The position numbers were made by a program, and so were the translations under genes. From Polynucleobacter sp. JS-Mosq-20-D10 (lineage in GTDB: Bacteria; Pseudomonadota; Gammaproteobacteria; Burkholderiales; Burkholderiaceae): a stretch of DNA of 64,000 nt. The stretch is taken from the NCBI RefSeq assembly GCF_018687755.1, contig NZ_CP061305.1, positions 124,001-188,000 on the forward strand, written 5' to 3'. The notes beneath the pieces were generated by a model, which was given only the letters and a program-made list of their open reading frames with translations, ran no database searches and was not told the origin of the DNA. Below, piece after piece: positions 8,456 through 17,130 of this stretch. The number at the start of each line of letters is the position of its first letter. Within the stretch, counting starts at the first letter, position 1.

Positions 8456-9722
8456 AATCAGTATCTCCGAGAGCGCGTTCAATGAGCCGCCGTTTAATGA
8501 AGTGACTACGATTGACCATTCCCAGCCCCCAATTACGTAATTGCCTTTCAGTGCTACTACTCGCTGAGAAAAGCTTTTTGAGTTTATCTGTTACCCAAAT
8601 TAATGCGCTGGTATCACCTTGACGTTGGCGCTCGTAGCGACGCAGTAGCACTATGTCATTTAGTGGTCGAAAAGATTCTTGTTTACTCAGCACATGAAGT
8701 AGTGATGCAACATCTCTGAGGCCTAAATTTAATCCTTGCCCTGCTAGTGGATGAATGACATGCGCCGCATCCCCAATCAGAACTACTTTTGGATTTTCTG
8801 CTGGGCCAATAAATCGACTCGTCTGAATTCTTCTGAGGGGAAAAGTCGCTGGCGTTGAATTAAGCGTGAGCGCTCCAAGTTGAGCAGCTATTGCTCCATT
8901 AGCAATCGAGGAAAACTTTTCAGCCCACCCTGCAAAATCGAGTTTTAAAAGATCCGCAGCATTTTCTGGTGAGGTTGACCACACCATAGATACTTGTTTA
9001 TTTGGTAGCGGTAACATCGCCACAATATCGCCGCCTGGCAAAAACCATTGATAAGCAGTTTCTAAATGGGCGCTAGTGCAAATCCAATTGGCTACTACGG
9101 CATTTTGTGAATAGCTTTCCTCTTTTGCAGAAATCCCTAACTCTGAGCGGATGGGTGAATTAGCGCCATCGGCCGCAATCAGGAGTTGGGCTCTCAAGCT
9201 TGAACCATCTTGCAGATGGAGCAGAACACCATCAGTAATCACTTGAATATTTTCTACTGCGCCATTCATGCGCTCCAATTTACTTTGAAAGCGTGACGCT
9301 TGATCTAGGGTGTGCTCGATTACATTCGATTCGCCAATCCAGGCTAGTTGGGGAACACCTGCCTCAAAAGCTGATAGATGCAGTTGATCCTGCTTTTCGC
9401 CGCGATCGCCAAAAATCCGCATATCCCGAACAGCTTGTAAGCGGCTGTGATCAACCGCATCCCAAACTTGTAGATGAGCCAATAATTTTTGGGTGCCTGG
9501 AGAAAAAGCATAAATACGTTGCCCCCATTGACTGCCCTCGGGGGCTGCAACGATTTGCCCTAAATCGGGGGCTATCTGAACCGTTTGTAGCCCAAGTTGC
9601 GCTAGACCTAAGGCACAAGCCTTGCCCACGATGCCTCCGCCGACTACGGCAATATCTACGGTTCGTATCTGAGAGGTATTTTTGGGCAATTTGACCAAGG
9701 TATTTGGGTGAACTTCTGACAT
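8448..9722 (-). CDS. UbiH/COQ6-family FAD monooxygenase
   Basis: 424-residue flavoprotein aromatic hydroxylase. An N-terminal Rossmann motif (VVGGGIVG, 26-33) binds FAD ADP-ribose, and a second FAD motif GDAAHVIHPLAGQG sits near residue 320. UbiH, UbiF, UbiI and UbiL members hydroxylate the ubiquinone ring; which position this one modifies cannot be read from sequence alone. It heads the chain to dsbC, and the intervening stop and start overlap. Coq7 at 24753 supplies another ring hydroxylation of the same pathway. Divergent from ychF. Confidence 0.88.
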   Translation of the reverse strand: MSEVHPNTLVKLPKNTSQIRTVDIAVVGGGIVGKACALGLAQLGLQTVQIAPDLGQIVAAPEGSQWGQRIYAFSPGTQKLLAHLQVWDAVDHSRLQAVRDMRIFGDRGEKQDQLHLSAFEAGVPQLAWIGESNVIEHTLDQASRFQSKLERMNGAVENIQVITDGVLLHLQDGSSLRAQLLIAADGANSPIRSELGISAKEESYSQNAVVANWICTSAHLETAYQWFLPGGDIVAMLPLPNKQVSMVWSTSPENAADLLKLDFAGWAEKFSSIANGAIAAQLGALTLNSTPATFPLRRIQTSRFIGPAENPKVVLIGDAAHVIHPLAGQGLNLGLRDVASLLHVLSKQESFRPLNDIVLLRRYERQRQGDTSALIWVTDKLKKLFSASSSTERQLRNWGLGMVNRSHFIKRRLIERALGDTDFE

Positions 9723-9749
9723 ATCTCGATGATATCGAAACTAGCCCTT

Positions 9750-9755
9750 TACAAT
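9750..9755 (+). promoter_or_regulatory. -10 candidate placed 6 bases before the ychF ATG
   Basis: TACAAT lies 6 bases upstream of the ychF start, where no ribosome-binding site is visible. If used, transcription would begin at or next to the A of the ATG, giving a leaderless message. No good -35 hexamer is seen at 16-18 bases upstream, so support is limited. Confidence 0.3.
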
Positions 9756-9761
9756 ACAGCC

Positions 9762-10856
9762 ATGTCTTTGAAATGTGGCATCGTCGGCCTGCCTAACGTC
9801 GGCAAATCTACCCTCTTTAACGCGCTTACCAAGGCTGGAATCGCGGCAGAAAACTATCCTTTCTGCACGATCGAGCCTAATGTAGGCGTGGTCGAGGTTC
9901 CTGACCCCCGTCTTGCCGCTTTGGCTGAGATCGTCAAGCCTGAGCGCATCTTGCCCGCAGCTGTCGAGTTTGTCGATATTGCGGGATTGGTAGCTGGTGC
10001 CTCGAAAGGTGAAGGTCTAGGTAATCAATTTTTAGCCAATATTCGTGAAACTGACGCCATTACCCATGTGGTGCGCTGTTTCGAGGATGCTAATGTAATA
10101 CACGTGGCCGGGAAGATTGACCCAATTTCCGATATCGCTGTGATCGATACCGAATTAGCCTTGTCAGATTTAACTACGGTTGAAAAAACGCTACAGCGCT
10201 CAAGCAAGGCGGCTAAGTCAGGTAATGACAAAGAGGCCGCAGCCTTAGTGGCTGTGCTGACCAAAGTGCAGGCTCACTTAGATCAAGCCCAGCCGGTACG
10301 CAGCATGCAGTTGACTGAAGAAGAAAACTTGCTCCTAAAGCCGCTCTGCTTAATCACAGCAAAGCCAGCAATGTATATTGCCAACGTCAAAGAAGACGGT
10401 TTTGAAAATAATCCTCATTTAGAGGCAGTTATTCAGCATGCGGCCAAAGAGGGTGCTCCAGTAGTGGCGGTATGCGCCGCAATTGAGGCTGAGATTGCTG
10501 ACTTGGATGATGCCGATAGAGTGGAGTTCCTTGCCGACCTAGGTATGGAGGAGTCAGGATTAGATCGCGTCATTCGTGCGGGTTATAAGTTATTAGGGCT
10601 ACAGACCTACTTCACCGCTGGTGTTAAAGAAGTTCGTGCATGGACAATCCATCAGGGCGATACAGCCCCACAGGCTGCAGGGGTTATTCATACGGACTTT
10701 GAGCGTGGATTTATTCGTGCGCAAACTATTGCATTTGAAGACTTTGTTCAATTCAAAGGTGAGTCTGGTGCCAAAGAGGCTGGCAAGATGCGTGCCGAAG
10801 GTAAGGAGTATGTCGTTAAAGATGGAGATGTCTTAAACTTCCTCTTTAACGTCTAA
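9762..10856 (+). CDS. ychF: Redox-regulated ATPase YchF (OLA1 family)
   Basis: 364 residues, the usual YchF length. Obg-superfamily P-loop GLPNVGKST (9-17), a G3-like DIAGLVAGASKGEGLG stretch, a coiled-coil insertion and a C-terminal TGS domain from about 280. YchF proteins hydrolyse ATP rather than GTP, bind ribosomes and modulate oxidative-stress responses. An in-frame ATG at 9729 would add 11 residues unlike the family, so 9762 was chosen. It is followed by a strong terminator (10873-10900). Confidence 0.96.
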   Translation: MSLKCGIVGLPNVGKSTLFNALTKAGIAAENYPFCTIEPNVGVVEVPDPRLAALAEIVKPERILPAAVEFVDIAGLVAGASKGEGLGNQFLANIRETDAITHVVRCFEDANVIHVAGKIDPISDIAVIDTELALSDLTTVEKTLQRSSKAAKSGNDKEAAALVAVLTKVQAHLDQAQPVRSMQLTEEENLLLKPLCLITAKPAMYIANVKEDGFENNPHLEAVIQHAAKEGAPVVAVCAAIEAEIADLDDADRVEFLADLGMEESGLDRVIRAGYKLLGLQTYFTAGVKEVRAWTIHQGDTAPQAAGVIHTDFERGFIRAQTIAFEDFVQFKGESGAKEAGKMRAEGKEYVVKDGDVLNFLFNV

Positions 10857-10872
10857 AGCATCATCTCTAAAG

Positions 10873-10905
10873 AAAAAGCCCTTACCAGTAAGGGCTTTTT
10901 GCTTT
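10873..10905. terminator. Bidirectional intrinsic terminator between ychF and the winged-helix gene
   Basis: A 12-bp perfect stem (10873-10884 with 10889-10900) closes a CCAG loop, with A-rich sequence before and T-rich after. It can end transcription from ychF on plus and from the regulator gene on minus, whose stop is at 10919. Confidence 0.9.
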
Positions 10906-10918
10906 CTTGAGGGGTAAA

Positions 10919-11269
10919 TCAACCCGCTTTGACAGCCTTTTCTAGGCACTTAGAAATTTCTTCATAGCGCTTGATGGCGACCTTAGTGGGCACTACTTCT
11001 TTTTTGCGCCCATCTTCATTCACTACCATCTTGATATAGCCCATGGCACTGAGATTCTTCAGGCGCCCGTGAAGTGTGGCTTGAGAGCCAAACTCAGACA
11101 GAGAAATTAAATCACCGACTAACAGGGGTTGCTTGGCATGAAAGCCCAAAATGATTTTGTCCAACAAACTTTCTTCAATGGAGTCGAGTTTTTTGCCAGG
11201 GTTAATTCGATCAAGAGCATCAATCAAGTTTAAAAATCGGATGTAGTAAGAAGGTTTAGTGATCGACAT
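10919..11269 (-). CDS. Small winged-helix (MarR-like) DNA-binding protein
   Basis: 116 residues. The C-terminal two thirds read as a winged helix-turn-helix: DLISLSEFGSQATLHGRLKNL looks like helix-turn-recognition helix and GYIKMVVNEDGRKK like the beta wing, followed by a helix. This resembles MarR-type single-domain regulators. It stands alone, between a terminator and a divergent membrane-protein gene, so that gene (11374) or itself are the first candidates for its target. No ligand-binding feature can be named. Confidence 0.6.
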   Translation of the reverse strand: MSITKPSYYIRFLNLIDALDRINPGKKLDSIEESLLDKIILGFHAKQPLLVGDLISLSEFGSQATLHGRLKNLSAMGYIKMVVNEDGRKKEVVPTKVAIKRYEEISKCLEKAVKAG

Positions 11270-11373
11270 AAAAGATTAAAGATTTAGAGGGCTATTCGCC
11301 TAAGGGTTAACGATGAGAGTATATACCTGCATAAATTGGATTGCTAGCGTGACATAGTATTAAGTTAATCAAC

Positions 11374-11940
11374 ATGTCGCCAATCATGAAAAAAATAATT
11401 TTAGAGTGGCTTTTAGGTTTTTTAATTAGTGCGCTAGCGTACATAGTTTTGTTTTATATCAATGATGGGCTAACTGCCCATCTCATTTTTGGCTTAGGGG
11501 TGAGCTGGATCTATTTACCTGCTGGCCTTCGTTTATTTCTTACTCTGATATTTGGCTTACCGGGCGCATTAGGAATAGCCATCGCATCCTTTTTTATTAG
11601 TTATTTAGGGTCATTCCCTCGTGAACTCGCAACCTGTATAGGCATTGGTTTGATTTCCGGCTTTGCGCCCTACTTAGCCAGAGTCTTTATATTGAGGAAT
11701 TTAGATATCTCATCTGATCTGAGTAATTTGACTTTACCGAAGTTGGTAATCTGCACTTTGGTTTATGCAATCCTGAGCGCAGGCTTACATCAATGGTGGT
11801 TTTCGGTCCGAAGTCTTGATGAGACCGGAAGTTTTAATCACTTCTTGGTGATGCTCATTGGTGATGTGCTTGGCACGACAGTGCTCGTTGGGCTGATTAA
11901 AGTTGGGCTAGATTTGCTGAAGCCCTCCAAGCGTTCCTAG
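11374..11940 (+). CDS. Integral membrane protein, MASE1-like
   Basis: 188 residues with about five to six hydrophobic segments. A tryptophan and proline-glycine pattern near residues 48-60 (SWIYLPAGLRLF) followed by a glycine-rich helix resembles the start of MASE1 sensory membrane domains, but no kinase, GGDEF or other output domain follows. A second ATG at 11386 could be the real start (MKKIILEW). No ribosome-binding site is obvious for either. Divergent from the winged-helix gene; its stop interlocks with trpC through CTAG. Function unknown. Confidence 0.55.
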   Translation: MSPIMKKIILEWLLGFLISALAYIVLFYINDGLTAHLIFGLGVSWIYLPAGLRLFLTLIFGLPGALGIAIASFFISYLGSFPRELATCIGIGLISGFAPYLARVFILRNLDISSDLSNLTLPKLVICTLVYAILSAGLHQWWFSVRSLDETGSFNHFLVMLIGDVLGTTVLVGLIKVGLDLLKPSKRS

Positions 11941-12740
11941 TTAAACAGTTCGCTTAAAGCTGCGCCCGGATCACTCGCACGCATAAAGGCTTCGCCCACC
12001 AAGAATGCATTGATTTGATGATCGCGCATCAGTTGCACATCGGCGCGACTCATAATTCCAGATTCGGTAACCAGGGTTTTTCCATTAGGAACCATTGACA
12101 GCAAGGACAGGGTTGTTTGAAGGGTAACTTCAAAAGTCTTCAGGTTACGATTATTGATTCCAAGCAATGGCGTTTTTAATTCAAGGGCTTGCTCTAATTC
12201 AGGAGCGTTATGAACCTCAACGAGGACATCGAGACTGAGTTCATGAGCACAAGCTTCTAGCTCCTTCATTTGATTGAGTTCTAAGCAGGCCACAATGAGC
12301 AAAATAGCATCAGCACCTATTGCCCTTGCTTCATAGACTTGATAGGGGTCGATCGTGAAGTCTTTGCGTAAGACTGGGATATTGCATGCAGCTCTTGCGG
12401 TCTGAAGGTAAGCATTAGTCCCTTGAAAATAATCTTTATCTGTGAGGACAGACAAACAGGCTGCACCATTTTTTTCGTAGGACTCAGCAATCTCAGCTGG
12501 CTGAAAATTCGCTCGCAAGATTCCTTTGCTTGGACTAGCTTTCTTAATCTCGGTAATCACGCCGGCCTTACCTGCTGCAATCTTTCGCTCGATAGATTGA
12601 ATAAAGCCTCGTGGCTTTAATGGTGCATCACGATTATTTTCTTCAGCCTGATCACGTTGATTGGCTAAAGAGATCTTTCTTAAATCGGTGGCGATCTCCA
12701 TTTTCTTGGTAGCAACAATTTTGTCGAGGATATCGCTCAT
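11937..12740 (-). CDS. trpC: Indole-3-glycerol phosphate synthase
   Basis: 267-residue TIM barrel that closes CdRP to indole-3-glycerol phosphate, with loss of CO2 and water, in tryptophan synthesis. Visible family motifs are VITEIKKASPSKG (61-73, carrying catalytic Glu and Lys), PVLRKDF with the second catalytic Lys, LVEVHN, GINNRNL and LVTESGI. Monofunctional, with no fused TrpF. Last gene of the rpe-trpE-trpG-trpD-trpC chain, 11 bases after trpD. Confidence 0.97.
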   Translation of the reverse strand: MSDILDKIVATKKMEIATDLRKISLANQRDQAEENNRDAPLKPRGFIQSIERKIAAGKAGVITEIKKASPSKGILRANFQPAEIAESYEKNGAACLSVLTDKDYFQGTNAYLQTARAACNIPVLRKDFTIDPYQVYEARAIGADAILLIVACLELNQMKELEACAHELSLDVLVEVHNAPELEQALELKTPLLGINNRNLKTFEVTLQTTLSLLSMVPNGKTLVTESGIMSRADVQLMRDHQINAFLVGEAFMRASDPGAALSELFN

Positions 12741-12751
12741 GAAGATCTTAA

Positions 12752-13774
12752 TTAGTTTTGGGTTGCTGCTACAAATTGGTCTAGCTTTTGACGAGCAGCA
12801 CCAGATGCAATGGCTGCTTGTGCCATCTGAATACCGCTGGCAATACTTGGTGCTACATCAGCTACATAGAGTACCGCACCAGCGTTGAGGCAAACAATGT
12901 CACTTGCTGGGCCGGATTTTTTATTGAGCACATCTAAAACAATCGCTTTAGATTCTTCAGCATCGGCTACTTTAAAGCTGCTGGTAGGGGCTGTACTTAA
13001 ACCAAAGTCTTTTGGATGAATCTCGTATTCATGAACCTGACCATCTTTCAATTCGCCAACGAGGGTGGGGCCCTCGAGAGAGATCTCATCTAAACCATCG
13101 CGGCCATAAACCACTAATGCGTGATCCAATCCCATAGCTTGCAATACACGTGTCTGGATACCAACTAAGTCAGCATGAAATACGCCCATCAGGATGCGCT
13201 TGGCATCTGCTGGGTTTGTAAGGGGGCCTAGGATATTGAAAATCGTGCGTACACCCAAATCTTTGCGAATCGGCACAACATTCTTCATTGCAGGATGATG
13301 GTTCGGCGCAAACATAAAGCCTGCCCCTACATCAGAAATGCATTTTGCAACCTGCTCAGGTGAGAGTGATAGCTTAACGCCTAAGGACTCCAGAATATCT
13401 GCGCTACCTGATTTGCTACTCACGCTACGATTGCCATGCTTAGCAATTTTTGCACCAGCCGCTGCGGCGACAAACATGGCAGCTGTAGAAATATTGAAAG
13501 TGTGCGCACCATCTCCGCCTGTGCCCACTACGTCAACTAAATTTTTTCTGTCTTCTACATGAACTGGCGTCGCAAACTCACGCATGACTTGCGCAGCTGC
13601 GGCGATTTCACCAACAGTCTCTTTTTTGGTACGCAGGGCAACCAACAGACCTGCAACCAAGGTCGGCGGCATCTCGCCACTCATGATGAGGCGCATCATT
13701 GCCGTCATCTCATCATGAAAGAGTTCACGATGTTCAATGCAACGTTGTAAAGCTTGCTGTGGAGTAATGGACAT
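12752..13774 (-). CDS. trpD: Anthranilate phosphoribosyltransferase
   Basis: 340-residue enzyme that transfers phosphoribose from PRPP to anthranilate. The PRPP-binding glycine loop GTGGDGAHTFNIST spans 84-97, KHGNRSVSSKSGSAD follows, and FAPNHHPAMKNV lies further on; all are typical. Not fused to TrpG, unlike the E. coli protein. It sits 24 bases after trpG and 11 before trpC. Confidence 0.97.
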   Translation of the reverse strand: MSITPQQALQRCIEHRELFHDEMTAMMRLIMSGEMPPTLVAGLLVALRTKKETVGEIAAAAQVMREFATPVHVEDRKNLVDVVGTGGDGAHTFNISTAAMFVAAAAGAKIAKHGNRSVSSKSGSADILESLGVKLSLSPEQVAKCISDVGAGFMFAPNHHPAMKNVVPIRKDLGVRTIFNILGPLTNPADAKRILMGVFHADLVGIQTRVLQAMGLDHALVVYGRDGLDEISLEGPTLVGELKDGQVHEYEIHPKDFGLSTAPTSSFKVADAEESKAIVLDVLNKKSGPASDIVCLNAGAVLYVADVAPSIASGIQMAQAAIASGAARQKLDQFVAATQN

Positions 13775-13798
13775 AGGGATTGACTTAATACCTGTGGG

Positions 13799-14365
13799 TT
13801 ATTTCGCTTGCAAGAAATTCTTGAGTAGAGCATGGCCATGCTCAGAGAGGATCGATTCTGGGTGGAACTGCACCCCTTCTACCGCCAGTTCTTTATGGCG
13901 TACACCCATAATTTCCCCATCAGAAGAAGTGGCGGTTATTTCAAGCATTGTCGGCAATGAACTTTTTTCAATCGCGAGGGAGTGATAACGCGTCACCTTG
14001 AATGGGTTGGGTAAATCTTTGAAAACACCTACGCCGGTATGGTGAATGTCATCCGTTTTGCCATGCATGACTTTCTGGGCGCGAATAATTTTTCCGCCGA
14101 ATGCTTCACCAATTGCTTGGTGTCCAAGGCAGACACCAAGAATGGGAATTTTTCCTGCATAGCGTTGAATTGCGGCTACAGAAATTCCTGCCTCAGCCGG
14201 ACTGCATGGTCCAGGTGATATACAAATACGTGCAGGATTGATTTTGGCAATCTCTTCAACGGAAATTTCATCATTACGGAAAACCTTTACCTCCTCACCA
14301 AGTTCTGCAAAATACTGAACGAGGTTGTAGGTAAATGAATCGTAGTTATCAATCATGAGGAGCAT
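13799..14365 (-). CDS. trpG: Anthranilate synthase component II (glutamine amidotransferase)
   Basis: 188-residue class I glutamine amidotransferase that feeds ammonia to TrpE. The nucleophile is Cys79 in GVCLGHQ, and the His-Glu pair lies in QFHPES near residue 168. The ISPGPCSP motif is present. The start overlaps the trpE end by 17 bases, tying the two subunits' translation. In many Betaproteobacteria the same subunit also serves p-aminobenzoate synthesis; no separate pabA is in the window. Confidence 0.96.
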   Translation of the reverse strand: MLLMIDNYDSFTYNLVQYFAELGEEVKVFRNDEISVEEIAKINPARICISPGPCSPAEAGISVAAIQRYAGKIPILGVCLGHQAIGEAFGGKIIRAQKVMHGKTDDIHHTGVGVFKDLPNPFKVTRYHSLAIEKSSLPTMLEITATSSDGEIMGVRHKELAVEGVQFHPESILSEHGHALLKNFLQAK

Positions 14366-15854
14366 CGAGTCCTCCTTGTACTAAATCAGCTGCCATTAAT
14401 ACTGCTCGAGCTTTCACTTCGGTTTCTTTCCACTCGGCTGTGGGGTCAGAGTCTGCTACTACACCAGCGCCTGCCTGAGAATGTAATACGCCATCACGAA
14501 TTACACCGGTACGAATGGCGATCGCCACATCCATATCTCCAGAGAAGGAGAGGTAACCTACTGCGCCACCATAAACTCCGCGTTTCACAATCTCCATCTC
14601 ATCAATAATTTCCATCGCCCGAATTTTTGGGGCGCCCGATAAAGTGCCAGCAGGAAAGGTTGCGCGTAGAACATCCATATTGCTCATATTGTCCAATAGC
14701 TCACCTTCAACAGAGCTCACAATATGCTGTACGTGGGAATATTTTTCAATCGACATCGAATCAGTCACTTTGACGGTGCCTGTTTTTGCAATACGACCAA
14801 CATCGTTACGCGCCAAGTCAATCAACATGACATGTTCAGCAATTTCTTTTGGATCGGCAAGTAATTCTGTGGCAAGACGCTCATCTTCTTCGGGTGTCGT
14901 GCCACGGGGGCGTGTGCCCGCTAATGGACGAATCGTCACAATCTTCTGACTTTCACGTTGCTCTTGGCGCACCAAAATCTCTGGTGATGAGCCGACTACT
15001 TGTAGATCGCCAAAGTCATAGAAGTACATGTAAGGCGATGGATTCAAAGAGCGCAATGCACGATATAGAGCAAGCGGTGAATCTGTAAATGGTTTACTAA
15101 TGCGCTGGCCGATCACTACCTGCATGCAATCACCGGCCAAAATATATTCTTTGGTTTTGAGAACGGCATTTTCAAAATCTGCTGCCTTGAACTTGCGGAT
15201 CAATTCTGTTTTAGCACTTGGCAAAGAGGTTGGCATGCTCACAGGCTTGCTTAAGCAAGCAAGCAATTCTTTTAATCGAGCTTGGCCCTTATCAAAGCTA
15301 TCTGTCACGCTGGGGTCTGCATAGACAATTAAATAAATGCGACCTGCAACGTTATCAATAACTGCCAACTCTTCGGTGAGCATCAATTGAATATCGGGTA
15401 CACCTAATTCATCTGGCAGATGGTGTTTTGCTAAACGCGATTCAATGTAACGAACCGTGTCATAGCCAAAGTAGCCCGCAAGCCCACCACAGAAGCGCGG
15501 GAGTCCGGCTTGTACTGCTACCTTAAAGCGCTTGAAATAAGCGTCTACAAAATCCAATGGGTTGTCATGATTACTTTCAATCACCTTGTCATTGAAGAGT
15601 ACTTCAGTGAGTGGTGCATCTGGCGTACCCACTGTTCTCAAAACAGTTTTTGCAGGTAGCCCAATAAAAGAGAAGCGACCAAAGCGCTCACCACCTAAGA
15701 CAGATTCTAGAAGGTATGTATTTTTTTGTCCAAAGGTTTGAGTGAGCTTGACGTATAGCGAGAGCGGTGTCTCCAAGTCTGCCAAAACTTCTTTCACTAA
15801 TGGAATGCGATTGAAACCCTGTTTTGCGAGGGCAAGAAATTCTTCGTGCTGCAT
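14349..15854 (-). CDS. trpE: Anthranilate synthase component I
   Basis: 501-residue chorismate-utilising enzyme. The conserved C-terminal half carries the chorismate-binding signatures: RPLAGTRPRG, DLARNDVGR, SSVEGEL, FPAGTLSGAPKIRAMEII and GAGVVADSDP. The N-terminal region has an LLES motif (around Leu-Leu-Glu-Ser 47-50) like the one that forms the tryptophan feedback site in TrpE, so allosteric inhibition is likely. Its ATG overlaps the rpe stop as TAATG, and no leader peptide or attenuator was found before it. Confidence 0.97.
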   Translation of the reverse strand: MQHEEFLALAKQGFNRIPLVKEVLADLETPLSLYVKLTQTFGQKNTYLLESVLGGERFGRFSFIGLPAKTVLRTVGTPDAPLTEVLFNDKVIESNHDNPLDFVDAYFKRFKVAVQAGLPRFCGGLAGYFGYDTVRYIESRLAKHHLPDELGVPDIQLMLTEELAVIDNVAGRIYLIVYADPSVTDSFDKGQARLKELLACLSKPVSMPTSLPSAKTELIRKFKAADFENAVLKTKEYILAGDCMQVVIGQRISKPFTDSPLALYRALRSLNPSPYMYFYDFGDLQVVGSSPEILVRQEQRESQKIVTIRPLAGTRPRGTTPEEDERLATELLADPKEIAEHVMLIDLARNDVGRIAKTGTVKVTDSMSIEKYSHVQHIVSSVEGELLDNMSNMDVLRATFPAGTLSGAPKIRAMEIIDEMEIVKRGVYGGAVGYLSFSGDMDVAIAIRTGVIRDGVLHSQAGAGVVADSDPTAEWKETEVKARAVLMAADLVQGGLDAPHD

Positions 15855-16579
15855 TACGCTTTTCCTGACGTCGCTAGTTCTGCGCGCATCGCTTTAACCA
15901 CGTCAGCATAATTTTCTTTGCCAAAGATTGCGGAGCCAGCAACAAAAGTATCTGCACCAGCTTTGGCTACTTCTGCAATATTGTCGACCTTAATTCCGCC
16001 ATCCACTTCAAGACGAATATGGCGACCAGTTTCTTGTTGATAACGATCTAGGCGCGCACGCACTTGAGTAATCTTATTTAGAGTGCTTGGGATAAACGAC
16101 TGACCACCAAAGCCTGGGTTGACTGACATGAGTAAGACTAGGTCTAGCAAATCGAGCGTGTGATCGAGGTGATCAAGCGGTGTTGCTGGGTTTAAAACCA
16201 ATCCAGCTTGACAACCTTGATCGCGAATCAAATTAATTGTGCGGTTCACATGAGGACTTGCCTCTGGATGAAAGCTAATCAGGTTTGCACCTGCTTTTGC
16301 AAAATCTGGAATGAGGCGATCTACTGGTTCCACCATCAGGTGCACATCAATCATCGCTGGCTTGCCATCTTTTGTTGCATGTGGGCGAATTGCCTCGCAA
16401 ACCAAGGGGCCAATAGTCAGGTTCGGAACGTAGTGGTTGTCCATCACATCAAAGTGAATCCAGTCTGCTCCCGCCAAGAGAACGTCCTGAATTTCCTTGC
16501 CCAGGCAGGCAAAGTCAGCCGACAAAATGGAGGGGGCAATGACAAACTGGCTATTTAGGGGTGATTTCTGGCTATCCAT
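15854..16579 (-). CDS. rpe: Ribulose-phosphate 3-epimerase
   Basis: 241-residue TIM-barrel epimerase that interconverts ribulose-5-phosphate and xylulose-5-phosphate. Seen motifs: APSILSADF, HFDVMDNHYVPN, DVHLMVEP, SFHPEA, MSVNPGFGGQ, EVDGGI and a phosphate-binding AGSAIF. The metal-ligand His and Asp residues are in place. First gene of the tryptophan operon. Relatives often carry gph (phosphoglycolate phosphatase) between rpe and trpE; here it is absent and the genes overlap. Confidence 0.97.
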   Translation of the reverse strand: MDSQKSPLNSQFVIAPSILSADFACLGKEIQDVLLAGADWIHFDVMDNHYVPNLTIGPLVCEAIRPHATKDGKPAMIDVHLMVEPVDRLIPDFAKAGANLISFHPEASPHVNRTINLIRDQGCQAGLVLNPATPLDHLDHTLDLLDLVLLMSVNPGFGGQSFIPSTLNKITQVRARLDRYQQETGRHIRLEVDGGIKVDNIAEVAKAGADTFVAGSAIFGKENYADVVKAMRAELATSGKA

Positions 16580-16628
16580 CCCTAGATTCTAGCTTGCAGT
16601 TGGGCTTAGGATGGAGCAGAATTCGAGC

Positions 16629-17003
16629 ATGAATCCTCATGAAATCAGCATTACAGTCAAAACTCAGTATTTGGCCGACCAGTCTGACCCCGATAATCGT
16701 CAGTTTGCCTTTGCCTACACGGTCACTATTAAAAACACCGGTACGGCCATCATCCAGTTAATCGCCCGTCATTGGTTTATTACCGATGGGGAAAATGATG
16801 TCCAAGAGGTTCGTGGCTTGGGGGTGGTAGGACAACAACCCCTTTTACGGGCAGGGGAACAGTTTGAGTACACCAGCTGGGCCACTTTACCAACGCCGGC
16901 GGGAACAATGCGTGGGGAGTATTTCTGTGTCACTGAAGAAGCTCAGTTTTTCCAGGCCCCAATCCCTGAATTTGCCTTGGTGATGCCGAGAACCTTGCAC
17001 TAG
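16629..17003 (+). CDS. apaG: ApaG (CorD) family protein
   Basis: 124-residue all-beta protein. The pattern VKTQYLADQSDP, FAYTVTIKNTGT, QLIARHWFITD, GLGVVGQQPLL and F-EYTSW-LPTPAGTMRGEY is the ApaG signature. ApaG folds as a fibronectin-type III or immunoglobulin-like domain and has been linked to cobalt and magnesium efflux phenotypes, but its biochemical role is not settled. An ATG at 16611 would add six residues; 16629 matches family length. Divergent from rpe. Confidence 0.93.
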   Translation: MNPHEISITVKTQYLADQSDPDNRQFAFAYTVTIKNTGTAIIQLIARHWFITDGENDVQEVRGLGVVGQQPLLRAGEQFEYTSWATLPTPAGTMRGEYFCVTEEAQFFQAPIPEFALVMPRTLH

Positions 17004-17016
17004 GTTCTCAAAAACT

Positions 17017-17130
17017 CTATTTTTTGCCTTTACCAGTCCAAAGGACGATAAAAAGTAGCAGGGCTAAGGCTAGGCCACCCTCCAGAGCAAACAAGATCAT
17101 GGGGTATTCATCGAGTAAATTGGCAATCAT
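17017..17130 (-). CDS. Possible 37-residue single-span membrane microprotein
   Basis: A short open frame antisense to the mltA upstream region encodes acidic residues, one hydrophobic helix (about residues 11-32) and a C-terminal Lys-rich tail (GKGKK). This order looks like a real one-span microprotein. Its ATG and the mltA ATG overlap on opposite strands in the palindrome ATCATGAT. A longer frame from 17205 would run into mltA. No ribosome-binding site stands out. Presented as a candidate only. Confidence 0.3.
   Translation of the reverse strand: MIANLLDEYPMILFALEGGLALALLLFIVLWTGKGKK

Noticed and set aside
9293..9694. 133-codon plus-strand open frame opposite the ubiH-like gene
   Set aside because: Antisense to a clear flavoprotein gene; composition is rich in Arg, His and Cys and shows no fold pattern.
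16580..16628. Tryptophan attenuator or leader peptide
   Set aside because: The gap before rpe is under 50 bases with no Trp-codon run or alternative hairpins; trpE overlaps rpe.
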